Below the pieces are notes generated by a model. The model was not told the origin of the DNA and did not search any database. It saw only the letters and a list, made by a program, of their open reading frames with translations. 26,392 bases of DNA, taken from assembly GCA_021166835.1 (NCBI GenBank), contig JAJPEN010000031.1, positions 1 through 26,392 of the forward strand, in the 5' to 3' direction. This DNA comes from Burkholderiaceae bacterium (GTDB lineage: Bacteria > Pseudomonadota > Gammaproteobacteria > Burkholderiales > Burkholderiaceae). Shown here piece by piece: positions 1 through 7,677 of the stretch (the first letter of the stretch is position 1; the number at the start of each line of letters is the position of its first letter). The translations under genes and the position numbers were made by a program.

Positions 1-129
1 AAGATGAGATCTCCCTGGGGACTCGATCCCCCTGAAGGGTCGTCCTAGACCAGGACGTTGATAGGCCGGGTGTGGAAGCGCAGTAATGCGTTCAGCTAAC
101 CGGTACTAATTGCCCGTGAGGCTTGACCC
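1..129 (+). rRNA. 23S ribosomal RNA, 3' end (partial)
   Basis: The sequence matches the conserved last part of bacterial 23S rRNA: the GGACGTTGATAGGC segment, the AGCGCAGTAATGCG helix, and the closing CTAACCGGTACTAATTGCCC followed by GAGGCTTGACCCT. The gene begins upstream of the window. The 3' boundary is placed by comparison with known betaproteobacterial ends and may be off by a few bases. The spacer of about 180 bases to the 5S gene (130-310) holds no tRNA and no gene that I can see. Confidence 0.95.
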
Positions 130-310
130 TATAACTTTGCGCAGTCACGCTCAGCGCGATGCCGCAAGGTTGTGTGTGCGCCTCACAACCCCGCGCCCGG
201 GCTTACCCTCCCGGACGCGACGAACAGATCGACAGGATTGTCTCGATATCTTCTTTCAGGATTGGTTCGTTCGCGGCCGGGCAACCGGCGGCGGGCGGGC
301 GAAAAGCTAC

Positions 311-425
311 GCCTGACGACCATAGCGCGGTGGAACCACCCCTTCCCATCCCGAACAGGACGGTGAAACGCCGTGGCGCCGATGATAGTGAGCATCTCGC
401 TTGCGAAAGTAGGAAATCGTCAGGC
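311..425 (+). rRNA. 5S ribosomal RNA
   Basis: The segment starts with GCCTGACGACC and ends with GTCAGGC, which pair as the terminal helix of 5S rRNA. The conserved internal CCATCCCGAACAGG (loop B/C region) and GATGATAGTG are present, and the length of about 115 bases is normal. It is the last gene of the rRNA operon and is followed at once by a strong intrinsic terminator. Confidence 0.95.
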
Positions 426-443
426 AATTCTCCGACGCGAAGA

Positions 444-469
444 AGCCACCCCGACGGGGTGGCTTTTTT
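444..469 (+). terminator. Rho-independent terminator of the rRNA operon
   Basis: AGCCACCCC at 444-452 pairs perfectly with GGGGTGGCT at 456-464 around the loop GAC, followed by a run of six T. It lies about 20 bases behind the 5S gene in the same orientation, so it separates the rRNA operon from the oxidoreductase operon. Confidence 0.93.
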
Positions 470-509
470 GCGTCCGCCTTCCGCATGCGCCGGCTCCTGC
501 CGTGAGCGC

Positions 510-535
510 GAACGAGGCGCATTGCGCCTTCGTTC
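510..535. promoter_or_regulatory. Imperfect palindrome / hairpin upstream of the oxidoreductase operon
   Basis: GAACGAGGCGC pairs with GCGCCTTCGTTC, leaving one bulged base and a three-base loop. It is not followed by a T-run on either strand, so it is not a standard terminator. It lies about 65 bases before the start codon at 601, where a promoter or operator would be expected. Function is inferred from position only. Confidence 0.35.
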
Positions 536-600
536 TTGAGGCGCGTTAAGGTATGCCTGTGGGGCGGACGCGAAAATCGACGATCCGAGGAGGGATCCCG

Positions 601-3402
601 ATGGCTGCGAAGAAGGTACCGATCTACTGCTACCAGTGCGTGGCAGGGCCCGACCTGCTCAAGGTCGAGGTCGAAGACGGCGTCGCCAAGCGCATCGAAT
701 CGAACTACGACATCAGCGGCCAGCATCCCGGTGGCGGACGGGTCTGCGTGAAGGCCTACGGCCTGGTCCAGAAGACCTACAACCCGAACCGGATCCGTCA
801 GCCGATGAAGCGAACGAATCCGAAGAAGGGTCGCAACGAGGATCCCGGCTTCGTCGCGATCAGCTGGGACGAGGCGCTCGACATCGTCGGCGCGAAGATG
901 CGCGAGATTCGCGCCAGGGGGCTGCTCAACGAAGAGGGCGTGCCGCGCCTGGCCACCTCCACCGGCGGCGGCGGTACCCCGGTGCAGTACATGGGCAGTT
1001 TCCCCGCCTTCATGGCCGCCTGGGGCCCGATCGACCAGGGCTACGGCGCCGGACAGGGCGTGAAGTGCTACCACTCCGAGCATCTGTACGGCGAGTTGTG
1101 GCACCGCGCGTTCATCGTGTCGCCCGACACGCCGTACGTGAACTACATCATCAACTGCGGCAACAACGTCGAGGCCTCGGGCGGCGTGGTCGGCATCTGG
1201 CGCGAGGCCGATGCGCGGGTGCGCGGCGCCAAGCGCGTGCAGGTCGAGCCGCATCTGTCGGTTACCGGGGCGCTGTCGGCCGAATGGGTGCCGATCCGTC
1301 CGAAAACCGATGCGGCTTTCCTCTTCGGGCTGATCCATCGCATCGTGCACGAGCAGGGCTGGGAGATGTCCTGCGACCTGCTGTACCTGAAGAATCGCAG
1401 CAGCTCGCCGTATCTCGTCGGACCCAACGGTTGGTTCCTGCGTGACGTCGAATCGGGCAAGCCGCTGATCTGGGACCTCTCCGACGGGCGCGCGAAAACC
1501 TACGACGATCCCGGCCTGAAGGATCCGGCGCTCGACGGCGAGTTCGTCGTCGCCGGCGTCGAGCACGGTCCGGACGACGAACGCATCGAGCACCAGGCCG
1601 CGCGCGTGCGTCCCTCGTTCGGCGTCTTCCTCGACCACATGCGGCAGTACTCGCCCGACTGGGCGGCCGAGGAGTGCGGTGTTGCGGCCGAGACGATCCG
1701 GCGCATCGCCGACGAATACGTCGCGCACGCCTGCATCGGCCAGACGATCGAGATCGAGGGGCAGACGCTGCCCTTCCGCCCGGTGGCCGTGATGGTCGGC
1801 AAGTCGGTGAACAACGGCTGGGGCGGCTATCACTGCTGCTGGGCGCGCACGATGCTCGCCGTGCTGGTCGGCGCGCTCGAGGTGCCCGGCGGCACGCTGG
1901 GCACTACGGTGAAGCTCGTCCGGCCGGCAATCTCGCGCGTCGGCTCGGTGCTGCCGGGCCCCGACGGCCTGATGCAGTACCAGTTCAACGAGACTTCGCG
2001 CGAGGGCTGGATGCGCCAGCCGCACATCCGCAACGCGTACAAGACGCTGGTACCGCTCGTCTCCGATTCGCCGTGGTCGCCGGCGCTCGGGCCCGCGCAT
2101 CTGCCCTGGCTGTTCCAGAAGAAGTCGCCCGAGAACTGGCCGCGCGTCGCGCCGCCCGACATGTGGATCTGCTACCGGACGAACCCGGCGATCTCGTCAT
2201 GGAACGCGCCGGAGATCGCCGAGCGGCTGGCCGAGTTTCCGTTCATCGTCGCCTTCTCCTATACCGAAGACGAGACCAATCACTTCGCCGACATCCTCCT
2301 GCCCGAGGCGCTCGACCTGGAGAGCACGCAGCTCATCCGCATCGGCAGCACCAAGTTCACCGAGCAGTTCTGGAAGCACGAGGGCTGGGCGATCCGCCAG
2401 CCGGCCATCGACTCGCATTGCGACGTGATGGACTTCACCGACATCTCCACCGCGCTGGCCGAGCGCGCCGGCATCCTGCCCGAGTACGTGCGGGCGGTGA
2501 ACAAGGGCGCCGCCGGCATGGCGCTGCGCGATCGCAAGGGCGCCTTCGACTACTCGCTCGACGAGACGAAGAAGCCGGCCGGCGACGAGATCTGGAACGC
2601 CATCGCCAGGGCGGCGAGCCACGATCTCACCCAGGGCGAAGAGGTGCGGGACCTCGAGTGGTTCAAGGAGAACGGCTTCCTGCTGCGTCCGTTCCCGCAG
2701 CTCGACTGGTACCTCTACCCTGCGCTCGAGCGGCAGAACCTGCGCTTCGAGCTGCCGTACCAGGAGCGCGTCGTGCGCCACGGGCGCCAGCTCGCGCACC
2801 GGCTGCACGAGATCGGCGTCGGCTGGTGGGAGCACCAGCTCGCCGAGTACGAGTTCCTGCCCACCTACGAGCGTTTCCCCGAGATCTGGATCGAATACGC
2901 GCGCGAGTACGGGCGCGATCCCGACGAGTTCCCGTTCTGGGCGCTCACCGCACGCTCGATGCAGTACAGCTGGGGCGCCAACGTCGGGCTGCCGCTGATC
3001 AACGAGGTCGCCAACAACGTTGCCGGGCATCGCGGCGTCATCGTCAACCGCACGACGGCGCGGCGCCTGGGCATCGTCGAGGGCGAGCGCCTGGTCCTCG
3101 AGTCGGTATCGGGCCGTACCGAAGGCAACGCGGTGCTGCGCGAGGGAATCCGTCCCGACACGGTGCTGATGATCGGCCAGTTCGACCACTGGAAGACGCC
3201 GTTCGCGAAAGACCTCGGGCTGCCGAGCCTGAACTCGCTCACCGATCTGTCGCTGAAGCTCACCGACGGCACCGGCAGCGGCTCGGACGTGATGCGCATC
3301 CGCATCCGGCGCGCGTCGAACGGACAGCTCGTCGGCGCCCCGCAGGCCGAGGCAGGTGCGGGCACCAGGGAGCGCGCATCGACGCGAGGAGCAATGGCAT
3401 GA
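601..3402 (+). CDS. Molybdopterin oxidoreductase catalytic subunit, phenylacetyl-CoA:acceptor oxidoreductase (PadB)-like
   Basis: A 933-residue DMSO-reductase-family subunit expected to bind a bis-MGD molybdenum cofactor. The ATG at 601 was chosen because AGGAGG ends seven bases before it; an in-frame ATG at 553 has no such site. The N-terminus has an Fe-S motif C10-x2-C13 and C49, but the usual third cysteine is missing (P17/D18). C156, in GVKCYHSEHLYGELWH, sits where the Mo-ligating Cys of PsrA/PhsA-type enzymes falls. No Tat signal is visible, so the enzyme should face the cytoplasm, which fits a CoA-thioester substrate. It overlaps the next gene by four bases (ATGA). The partner genes (four-cluster Fe-S protein, DmsC-type anchor, thioesterase) suggest oxidation of phenylacetyl-CoA or a similar arylacetyl-CoA. 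The family is clear; the substrate is inference, and another organic or sulfur substrate is possible. Confidence 0.85.
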   Translation: MAAKKVPIYCYQCVAGPDLLKVEVEDGVAKRIESNYDISGQHPGGGRVCVKAYGLVQKTYNPNRIRQPMKRTNPKKGRNEDPGFVAISWDEALDIVGAKMREIRARGLLNEEGVPRLATSTGGGGTPVQYMGSFPAFMAAWGPIDQGYGAGQGVKCYHSEHLYGELWHRAFIVSPDTPYVNYIINCGNNVEASGGVVGIWREADARVRGAKRVQVEPHLSVTGALSAEWVPIRPKTDAAFLFGLIHRIVHEQGWEMSCDLLYLKNRSSSPYLVGPNGWFLRDVESGKPLIWDLSDGRAKTYDDPGLKDPALDGEFVVAGVEHGPDDERIEHQAARVRPSFGVFLDHMRQYSPDWAAEECGVAAETIRRIADEYVAHACIGQTIEIEGQTLPFRPVAVMVGKSVNNGWGGYHCCWARTMLAVLVGALEVPGGTLGTTVKLVRPAISRVGSVLPGPDGLMQYQFNETSREGWMRQPHIRNAYKTLVPLVSDSPWSPALGPAHLPWLFQKKSPENWPRVAPPDMWICYRTNPAISSWNAPEIAERLAEFPFIVAFSYTEDETNHFADILLPEALDLESTQLIRIGSTKFTEQFWKHEGWAIRQPAIDSHCDVMDFTDISTALAERAGILPEYVRAVNKGAAGMALRDRKGAFDYSLDETKKPAGDEIWNAIARAASHDLTQGEEVRDLEWFKENGFLLRPFPQLDWYLYPALERQNLRFELPYQERVVRHGRQLAHRLHEIGVGWWEHQLAEYEFLPTYERFPEIWIEYAREYGRDPDEFPFWALTARSMQYSWGANVGLPLINEVANNVAGHRGVIVNRTTARRLGIVEGERLVLESVSGRTEGNAVLREGIRPDTVLMIGQFDHWKTPFAKDLGLPSLNSLTDLSLKLTDGTGSGSDVMRIRIRRASNGQLVGAPQAEAGAGTRERASTRGAMA

Positions 3403-5201
3403 ACGACGTCGTCACGCGGACCTCGGGTTCCGCCACGCGCAACGAAAGCGCGCTAGCCCGCACGATCCAGCAGGCCGACCTCGACCAGGTGCTCGGCACG
3501 CACGTTGACGGATATTCTCCGAGCACGCGGCCGAAGGCGTCGTCGCACCTGCCCCGCTGGGGCATGGTCATCGACCTGAACCGCTGCGTCGGCTGCCAGA
3601 CCTGCACGATCGCCTGCAAGCACGCGAACGACACGCTGCCCGGAGTGCAATGGCGCCGCGTGCTCGACGTCGAGCAGGGCAGCTTCCCGAACGTCGAGCG
3701 GCTGTTCCTCGTCACCGGTTGCCAGCATTGCGCCGAACCGCCCTGCGTGCCCGTGTGCCCCACCGGGGCGACGCGCCAGCGCGAAGACGGTCTGGTGACG
3801 ATGAATTACGACGTGTGCATCGGCTGCGCGTACTGTGCCGTCTCGTGCCCGTACAACGCGCGCACCATCGCGCACGAGATGAAGGGCTACTACGGCAAGC
3901 AGCGCACGAAGCAGGAGAAGGCCACCGAGCACCCAGAACGCATCGGCGTCGCGCAGAAGTGCACTTTCTGCGTCGAACGCGTCGATGAAGGCCTGGCCCA
4001 GGGGCTGCGGCCCGGCGTCGATCCGCAGGCCACCCCGGCCTGCGCCGCATCGTGCATCTCGCAGGCAATCCAGTTCGGCGACTTCAACGATCCCGAAAGC
4101 AACGTCTCGCGCCTGACGCGCGAGGGCGAGTACCTGCAGCTGAACGCCGACGTCGGAACCGATCCGCAGATCAAGTACCTGTACACGACGCCGGCGGTGC
4201 CGGGGCGCAGCGTGTCCGACGAAGACCTCGACGACGATCGCCGCGCCGATCCGGCCAATCCGCTGGTCGGTCCGCGCCAGACCTTCTGGGACTGGCGCGC
4301 GGCGATGAACTGGATCTTCGGCGGCATCGGCACCGGCCTGGCCATCACCGGCGCCGCGGCGATGGCCGTCGGCGCGCTCGCGCCCGCTGCCGGGCCCTCG
4401 GTGTTCTTCGTGTCGGCGCTGCTGGTCGCGATCGGGCTGTTCTGCGTGTTCCTGAAGATCGGCCGGCAGATGCGCTTCTGGCGCGCCGCCACGCGCTGGC
4501 AGAGCTCGTGGATGACGCGAGAGCTCTACGCGTCGCTCGTCTTCTTCCCGTCGGTGCTCGCCAGCCTCGTCGCACCGGGGCCGGTGCCTTTCGCGTTCGC
4601 TGCGGTGTCGGGCGCCGTGTTCCTGTTCTGCCAGGCGAAGATCCTTCATCGGGCGCGCGGAATACCGGCCTGGCGCGTGCCGCTGATGCCGTGGATGCTG
4701 ATCGCCACCGCGCTCCTCGAGGGCGCCGGCGCGCTGGCCATCGTCGCCCTCGCGCTCGGCGCTTCGATGCGCACGGGCGCGTGGCCGTCGTTCGCGGCCG
4801 CGTCGATCGTCGTGCTCGCGGTGCTGAACGCCGCGCTCTGGCGCAGCTACGTCGGCAGCGCGCGCGCCAACGGCATTCCGCCGCTGTCGCGCCGGGTACT
4901 CGAAGCGTTCACGCCGAAGCTGACGGCCTTCGGTCATGCGGCGCCGCTCGTGCTCGCGATCCTCGCTTGGATCGTCGCGCCGGCTTCCGTCCCGCTGCTC
5001 GCGCTCGCCGGCGTGGCGGCCATCGCCGGCGGCGCTACGTGGAAATACACGGTGATCGTGCGCGCCGCCTACATGCAGGGTTTCGACCTGCGCAAGATGC
5101 CGCAACGCGGTTCGGGCCAGTTCGCCGCGCCCCGGCGGATGGATCGCTCCGCGATGCCGCTGCCGGAGAACGCGGCGCCGCTGAAGAGTACGGTGGAGTG
5201 A
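3399..5201 (+). CDS. Fused Fe-S electron-transfer and DmsC-like membrane anchor subunit (PadC-PadD-like)
   Basis: A 600-residue protein in two parts. Residues about 53-225 are a DmsB/PsrB-type ferredoxin with four cysteine clusters: C63/66/69/73, C108/111/116/120, C140/143/146/150 and C188/191/215/219, enough for four [4Fe-4S] centres. Residues about 300-555 form some eight hydrophobic segments (about 304-330, 334-353, 376-393, 396-413, 429-455, 464-482, 511-528, 531-548) like the quinone-reacting anchor DmsC. The two functions are usually separate genes; here the reading frame is continuous. It should pass electrons from the molybdenum subunit to the membrane quinone pool. The start ATG overlaps the stop of the catalytic gene and its own stop overlaps the next start, so all three genes are probably translated together. 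The first 50 residues have no recognisable domain. Confidence 0.88.
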   Translation: MNDVVTRTSGSATRNESALARTIQQADLDQVLGTHVDGYSPSTRPKASSHLPRWGMVIDLNRCVGCQTCTIACKHANDTLPGVQWRRVLDVEQGSFPNVERLFLVTGCQHCAEPPCVPVCPTGATRQREDGLVTMNYDVCIGCAYCAVSCPYNARTIAHEMKGYYGKQRTKQEKATEHPERIGVAQKCTFCVERVDEGLAQGLRPGVDPQATPACAASCISQAIQFGDFNDPESNVSRLTREGEYLQLNADVGTDPQIKYLYTTPAVPGRSVSDEDLDDDRRADPANPLVGPRQTFWDWRAAMNWIFGGIGTGLAITGAAAMAVGALAPAAGPSVFFVSALLVAIGLFCVFLKIGRQMRFWRAATRWQSSWMTRELYASLVFFPSVLASLVAPGPVPFAFAAVSGAVFLFCQAKILHRARGIPAWRVPLMPWMLIATALLEGAGALAIVALALGASMRTGAWPSFAAASIVVLAVLNAALWRSYVGSARANGIPPLSRRVLEAFTPKLTAFGHAAPLVLAILAWIVAPASVPLLALAGVAAIAGGATWKYTVIVRAAYMQGFDLRKMPQRGSGQFAAPRRMDRSAMPLPENAAPLKSTVE

Positions 5202-5668
5202 ACGACGCGGCTGCGAAGCCCGCGACGGGCGGCGCACGCCCGTCGCCGCAGCCGCGCGACGCGTACCGGCATTTCTGTCCGATCACCACGCGCTGGATGG
5301 ACAACGACGCGTATCGGCACGTCAACAACGTCGTCTACTACTCGTTCTTCGACACAGCGGTCAACCGGTACCTGATCGAGGCGGGCGCGCTCGACATCGA
5401 GCGCAGCCCGGTGGTCGGGCTCGTCGTCGAGACCAACTGCCACTACTTTCGCCCGATCGCATTCCCCGATCGCGTGCAGGCGGGGCTGCGCGTGGCGCAC
5501 CTGGGCAGCAGCAGCGTGCGCTACGAGCTGGGGATCTTCCGCGAGGACGAGCCGCTCGCGTGCGCGCAAGGGCATTTCGTGCACGTGTATGTCGACCGCG
5601 AAAGCAGCCGACCGGTGGCATTGCCGCCGCAGTTGCGCGAGGCGCTGGAGCGACTGCGCGCCGGATGA
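5198..5668 (+). CDS. Acyl-CoA thioesterase, 4HBT/YbgC-like hotdog fold
   Basis: A 156-residue hotdog-fold thioesterase. The signature [20 protein letters not shown] at residues 32-51 carries the catalytic Asp (D37) and the following HVNN of the 4-hydroxybenzoyl-CoA thioesterase family, and the family's usual second half follows ([14 protein letters not shown]). The start is the GTG whose last two bases and next A form the TGA of the upstream gene (GTGA overlap), so translation is coupled to the oxidoreductase subunits. That coupling suggests it hydrolyses the CoA ester made by, or supplied to, the oxidoreductase. In the known PadBCD reaction the product leaves as free phenylglyoxylate plus CoA. 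The exact substrate cannot be read from the sequence. Confidence 0.88.
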   Translation: MNDAAAKPATGGARPSPQPRDAYRHFCPITTRWMDNDAYRHVNNVVYYSFFDTAVNRYLIEAGALDIERSPVVGLVVETNCHYFRPIAFPDRVQAGLRVAHLGSSSVRYELGIFREDEPLACAQGHFVHVYVDRESSRPVALPPQLREALERLRAG

Positions 5669-5702
5669 CGCGCGGCGCAGGGAGCGCCGGCCTTCCGCTT
5701 CG

Positions 5703-6716
5703 TCAGCCCGATCGACCCGCGTCGGCAGGCCGGGCGGCTCCCTCCGCCGAGAAGCCCGGCGCCACCCGCTCTCGCAGCGGCGTCGCCGCGGCGCGCGCGA
5801 TCGATTCGCGCAGCCACGCATGCCCGGGGCGATTCTCCCGCCGGCGATGCCACATCGCGTGCACGTCCACGCGCGGCAGCTCGAAGGGCAGCGCGCGCAC
5901 CGCAACCTTGTCGGTCGTTCCGGTCGACGACAGGAAGTGCCGGGGAAGCACCGTGAGCAGGTCGGAATTGGCGACGATGATTCCGGCGGTGAAGAACTGG
6001 TTCACGGTGACGACGATGCGGCGCGACCGGCCGAGCGCCGCCAGTGTCTCGTCGACGTGCCCGAACGGCCGTCCCGAGAAGCTCACCAGCAGGTGGTGCG
6101 CCTCGCAGTACGCATCGAGCGTCAGTTCGGCATCCGCCAGCGGATGCCCGAGGCGCATCACGCACGCGTAATGGCTGCTGTACAGGCGCTGATGGCCGTA
6201 GGCGACGGCCATGTCGGGGCGCATCTCCTCCATCGCGATTGCGGCGATTGCCGCCGGGAAGTGGCCGACCGCAAGGTCCAGGTCGCCGTCGACGAGCAGC
6301 TGGCGCGGGTCGCGCGTGGTCAGCGGCAGCACGCGCAGAGAAACGCCCGGCGCCTCGTGCTCGACGAAGGCGATCAGCGGCGGAATCAGCAGCGACGCGG
6401 TGGCGTCCGCCATGGCGAGCGTGAAGGTCGCGCGCGCCTCCGACGGAACGAATTCGGCGGGCGAGAAGGTCTCGCGCAACTGCTGCAGCGCCTGTCGCAC
6501 CGACGGCCACAGCGAGATCGCCGTGGGAGTGGGCTGCACCCCGTAGCCGGAGCGAACGACCAGCTCGTCGTCCAGCGCATCGCGCAGGCGGCGCAGCGCA
6601 TTGCTGACCGCTGGCTGCGTCATGGCCAGGTTGCGGGCGGCACGGGTGAGATTGCGCTCGGCCATCACCTCGTCGAACACGCGCAGCAGGTTCAGGTCGA
6701 GCGTTCGGAAGTTCAT
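5703..6716 (-). CDS. LysR-family transcriptional regulator, NodD/LinR-like
   Basis: A 337-residue LysR-type regulator. It has an N-terminal winged helix-turn-helix (residues about 8-65, including [20 protein letters not shown]) and a substrate-binding-like effector domain from about residue 90. The opening [20 protein letters not shown] is typical of the NodD/LinR/NahR branch, which often senses aromatic compounds. Its stop is 34 bases from the stop of the thioesterase gene (convergent), so it may control the oxidoreductase operon although it does not share its promoter region. On its own 5' side it is divergent from a small gene at 6844. The C-terminal 30 residues are rich in Ala, Arg and Gly and look like an unstructured tail. 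Confidence 0.92.
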   Translation of the reverse strand: MNFRTLDLNLLRVFDEVMAERNLTRAARNLAMTQPAVSNALRRLRDALDDELVVRSGYGVQPTPTAISLWPSVRQALQQLRETFSPAEFVPSEARATFTLAMADATASLLIPPLIAFVEHEAPGVSLRVLPLTTRDPRQLLVDGDLDLAVGHFPAAIAAIAMEEMRPDMAVAYGHQRLYSSHYACVMRLGHPLADAELTLDAYCEAHHLLVSFSGRPFGHVDETLAALGRSRRIVVTVNQFFTAGIIVANSDLLTVLPRHFLSSTGTTDKVAVRALPFELPRVDVHAMWHRRRENRPGHAWLRESIARAAATPLRERVAPGFSAEGAARPADAGRSG

Positions 6717-6728
6717 CGATCGGCTCGG

Positions 6729-6743
6729 ATCAATCTATACGAT
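6729..6743. promoter_or_regulatory. Possible LysR/NodD-type binding site ATC-N9-GAT
   Basis: ATC-N9-GAT, which also contains T-N11-A, lies about 12 bases upstream of the LysR start codon. This is the half-site arrangement known for NodD-type regulators, and an autoregulatory site in this place is common in the family. The motif is short and could occur by chance. Confidence 0.4.
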
Positions 6744-6772
6744 CAGTGAATTATACTCATGGCTAACATCCA

Positions 6773-6802
6773 TTGGAAACATACATCCGGAATCGCCATA
6801 AT
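6773..6802 (+). promoter_or_regulatory. Candidate sigma-70 promoter for the small gene at 6844
   Basis: TTGGAA at 6773-6778 and CATAAT at 6797-6802 are separated by 18 bases and lie about 40 bases before the start codon at 6844. On the opposite strand a TATAAT (6750-6755) could be the -10 element of the divergent LysR gene. This AT-rich stretch stands out from its surroundings. It is assigned by consensus match only. Confidence 0.4.
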
Positions 6803-6843
6803 CCTTCCATCGCAACGGACATCCCCTCCCAGAGGACACGATC

Positions 6844-7068
6844 ATGACAACGCTTGTTACTACCCACGGGGGTCTCGGGCGCGTCGTCGGAAACGAACGC
6901 GCGAAGCCTGCCCAGGTGCGCGGAACGCTTGCCGCCTGGATCGCCCGCTGGGTCGACCGAGTGCGCGCCCGGCAGCAGGAGCGCGCACTGCAGGTCCTGA
7001 TGGAACTCGACCCGCGCGTACGCGCCGAGGTCGATGCCGCGATGGCCCGCGCAAGCGGGGATCGCTGA
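6844..7068 (+). CDS. Small basic protein of unknown function
   Basis: A 74-residue protein that I do not recognise. It has a short N-terminal segment followed by a stretch rich in Arg, Ala and Trp (LAAWIARWVDRVRARQQERA, residues about 29-48) that would form an amphipathic helix, then a second helix. The general build recalls DUF1127-type small proteins, but their hallmark residues are not evident. The gene seems real: AGAGGA precedes the ATG at normal distance, a candidate promoter lies upstream, and an intrinsic terminator follows about 115 bases behind the stop. It is divergent from the LysR gene. No signal peptide or membrane segment is seen. Confidence 0.55.
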   Translation: MTTLVTTHGGLGRVVGNERAKPAQVRGTLAAWIARWVDRVRARQQERALQVLMELDPRVRAEVDAAMARASGDR

Positions 7069-7184
7069 AGCAGGATCGAAGCGCCGCGCCGGTCGAGGAA
7101 TCGATCGGCCGGTGGTGAACAGGCGGGTGGCGCCCTCCAGGCGACACCCCACGGAGTCTCCTCCTCCACCGCATGGTGGATTCG

Positions 7185-7212
7185 GCCCGCGAGTTTTCGC
7201 GGGCTTTTTTTT
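7185..7212 (+). terminator. Rho-independent terminator; target of the group II intron
   Basis: GCCCGCGA at 7185-7192 pairs perfectly with TCGCGGGC at 7197-7204 around a GTTT loop, followed by eight T (7205-7212). It terminates the small gene at 6844. The group II intron begins two bases behind the T-run, the standard position for class C introns. Confidence 0.93.
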
Positions 7213-7677
7213 GGTGCGCCCGGCACGGGCGCACTCCTGCGGGTGCAAGTCCCGCCGTAAGTTGATCACAGCGAGCGAAGTGAAGCGCAACTGCGTGAGG
7301 GCGACCGAGCGTGGGAAGGAAGCGTGGAGCGAAGCTGCGAGCCGATGTACAAGAACCGGATACGAGGCGCTGCCGGGCAGGGCGAGCGGGCCAGAAACCG
7401 CGAAGCTCTTGTGATCGAGGCGAGGTGGCGTAAATCCGGCGGTTGTGCAGCGAAGGAGTGCGTTCTTACCCGGGGAGATCTCGCCTTACGGCTGAAAGGT
7501 CGACGGGGATGACCCGGAGCGAGAAGTCAGCAGAGGCCGTAGTAGCCGCCGGCACGGGGCGAAGGGCCGAACGAGTGGGAGAGCCGATCGATCGTGTCGC
7601 TCGGAAGTGCAAGGCGTCAGAAGCCCGGGCAACCGGGGCGCAGCGTGCAACGCGAGGGTGAAGCCCGAGCGCGAACG

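Noticed and set aside
307..2100. Long minus-strand open frame opposite the molybdenum oxidoreductase gene
   Set aside because: It is an antisense shadow in high-GC DNA: rich in Arg, Ala, His and Asp, with no recognisable domain, and it runs through the 5S gene and terminator.
1674..3398. Plus-strand open frame joined upstream of the Fe-S/anchor gene, making a protein of 1175 residues
   Set aside because: The upstream part is a frame-shifted shadow of the catalytic gene (Arg/Ala-rich). The real start is the ATG at 3399.
7594..7677. Earlier start of the intron-encoded reverse transcriptase
   Set aside because: This part lies in structured intron RNA and adds basic residues not typical of the family's N-terminus.
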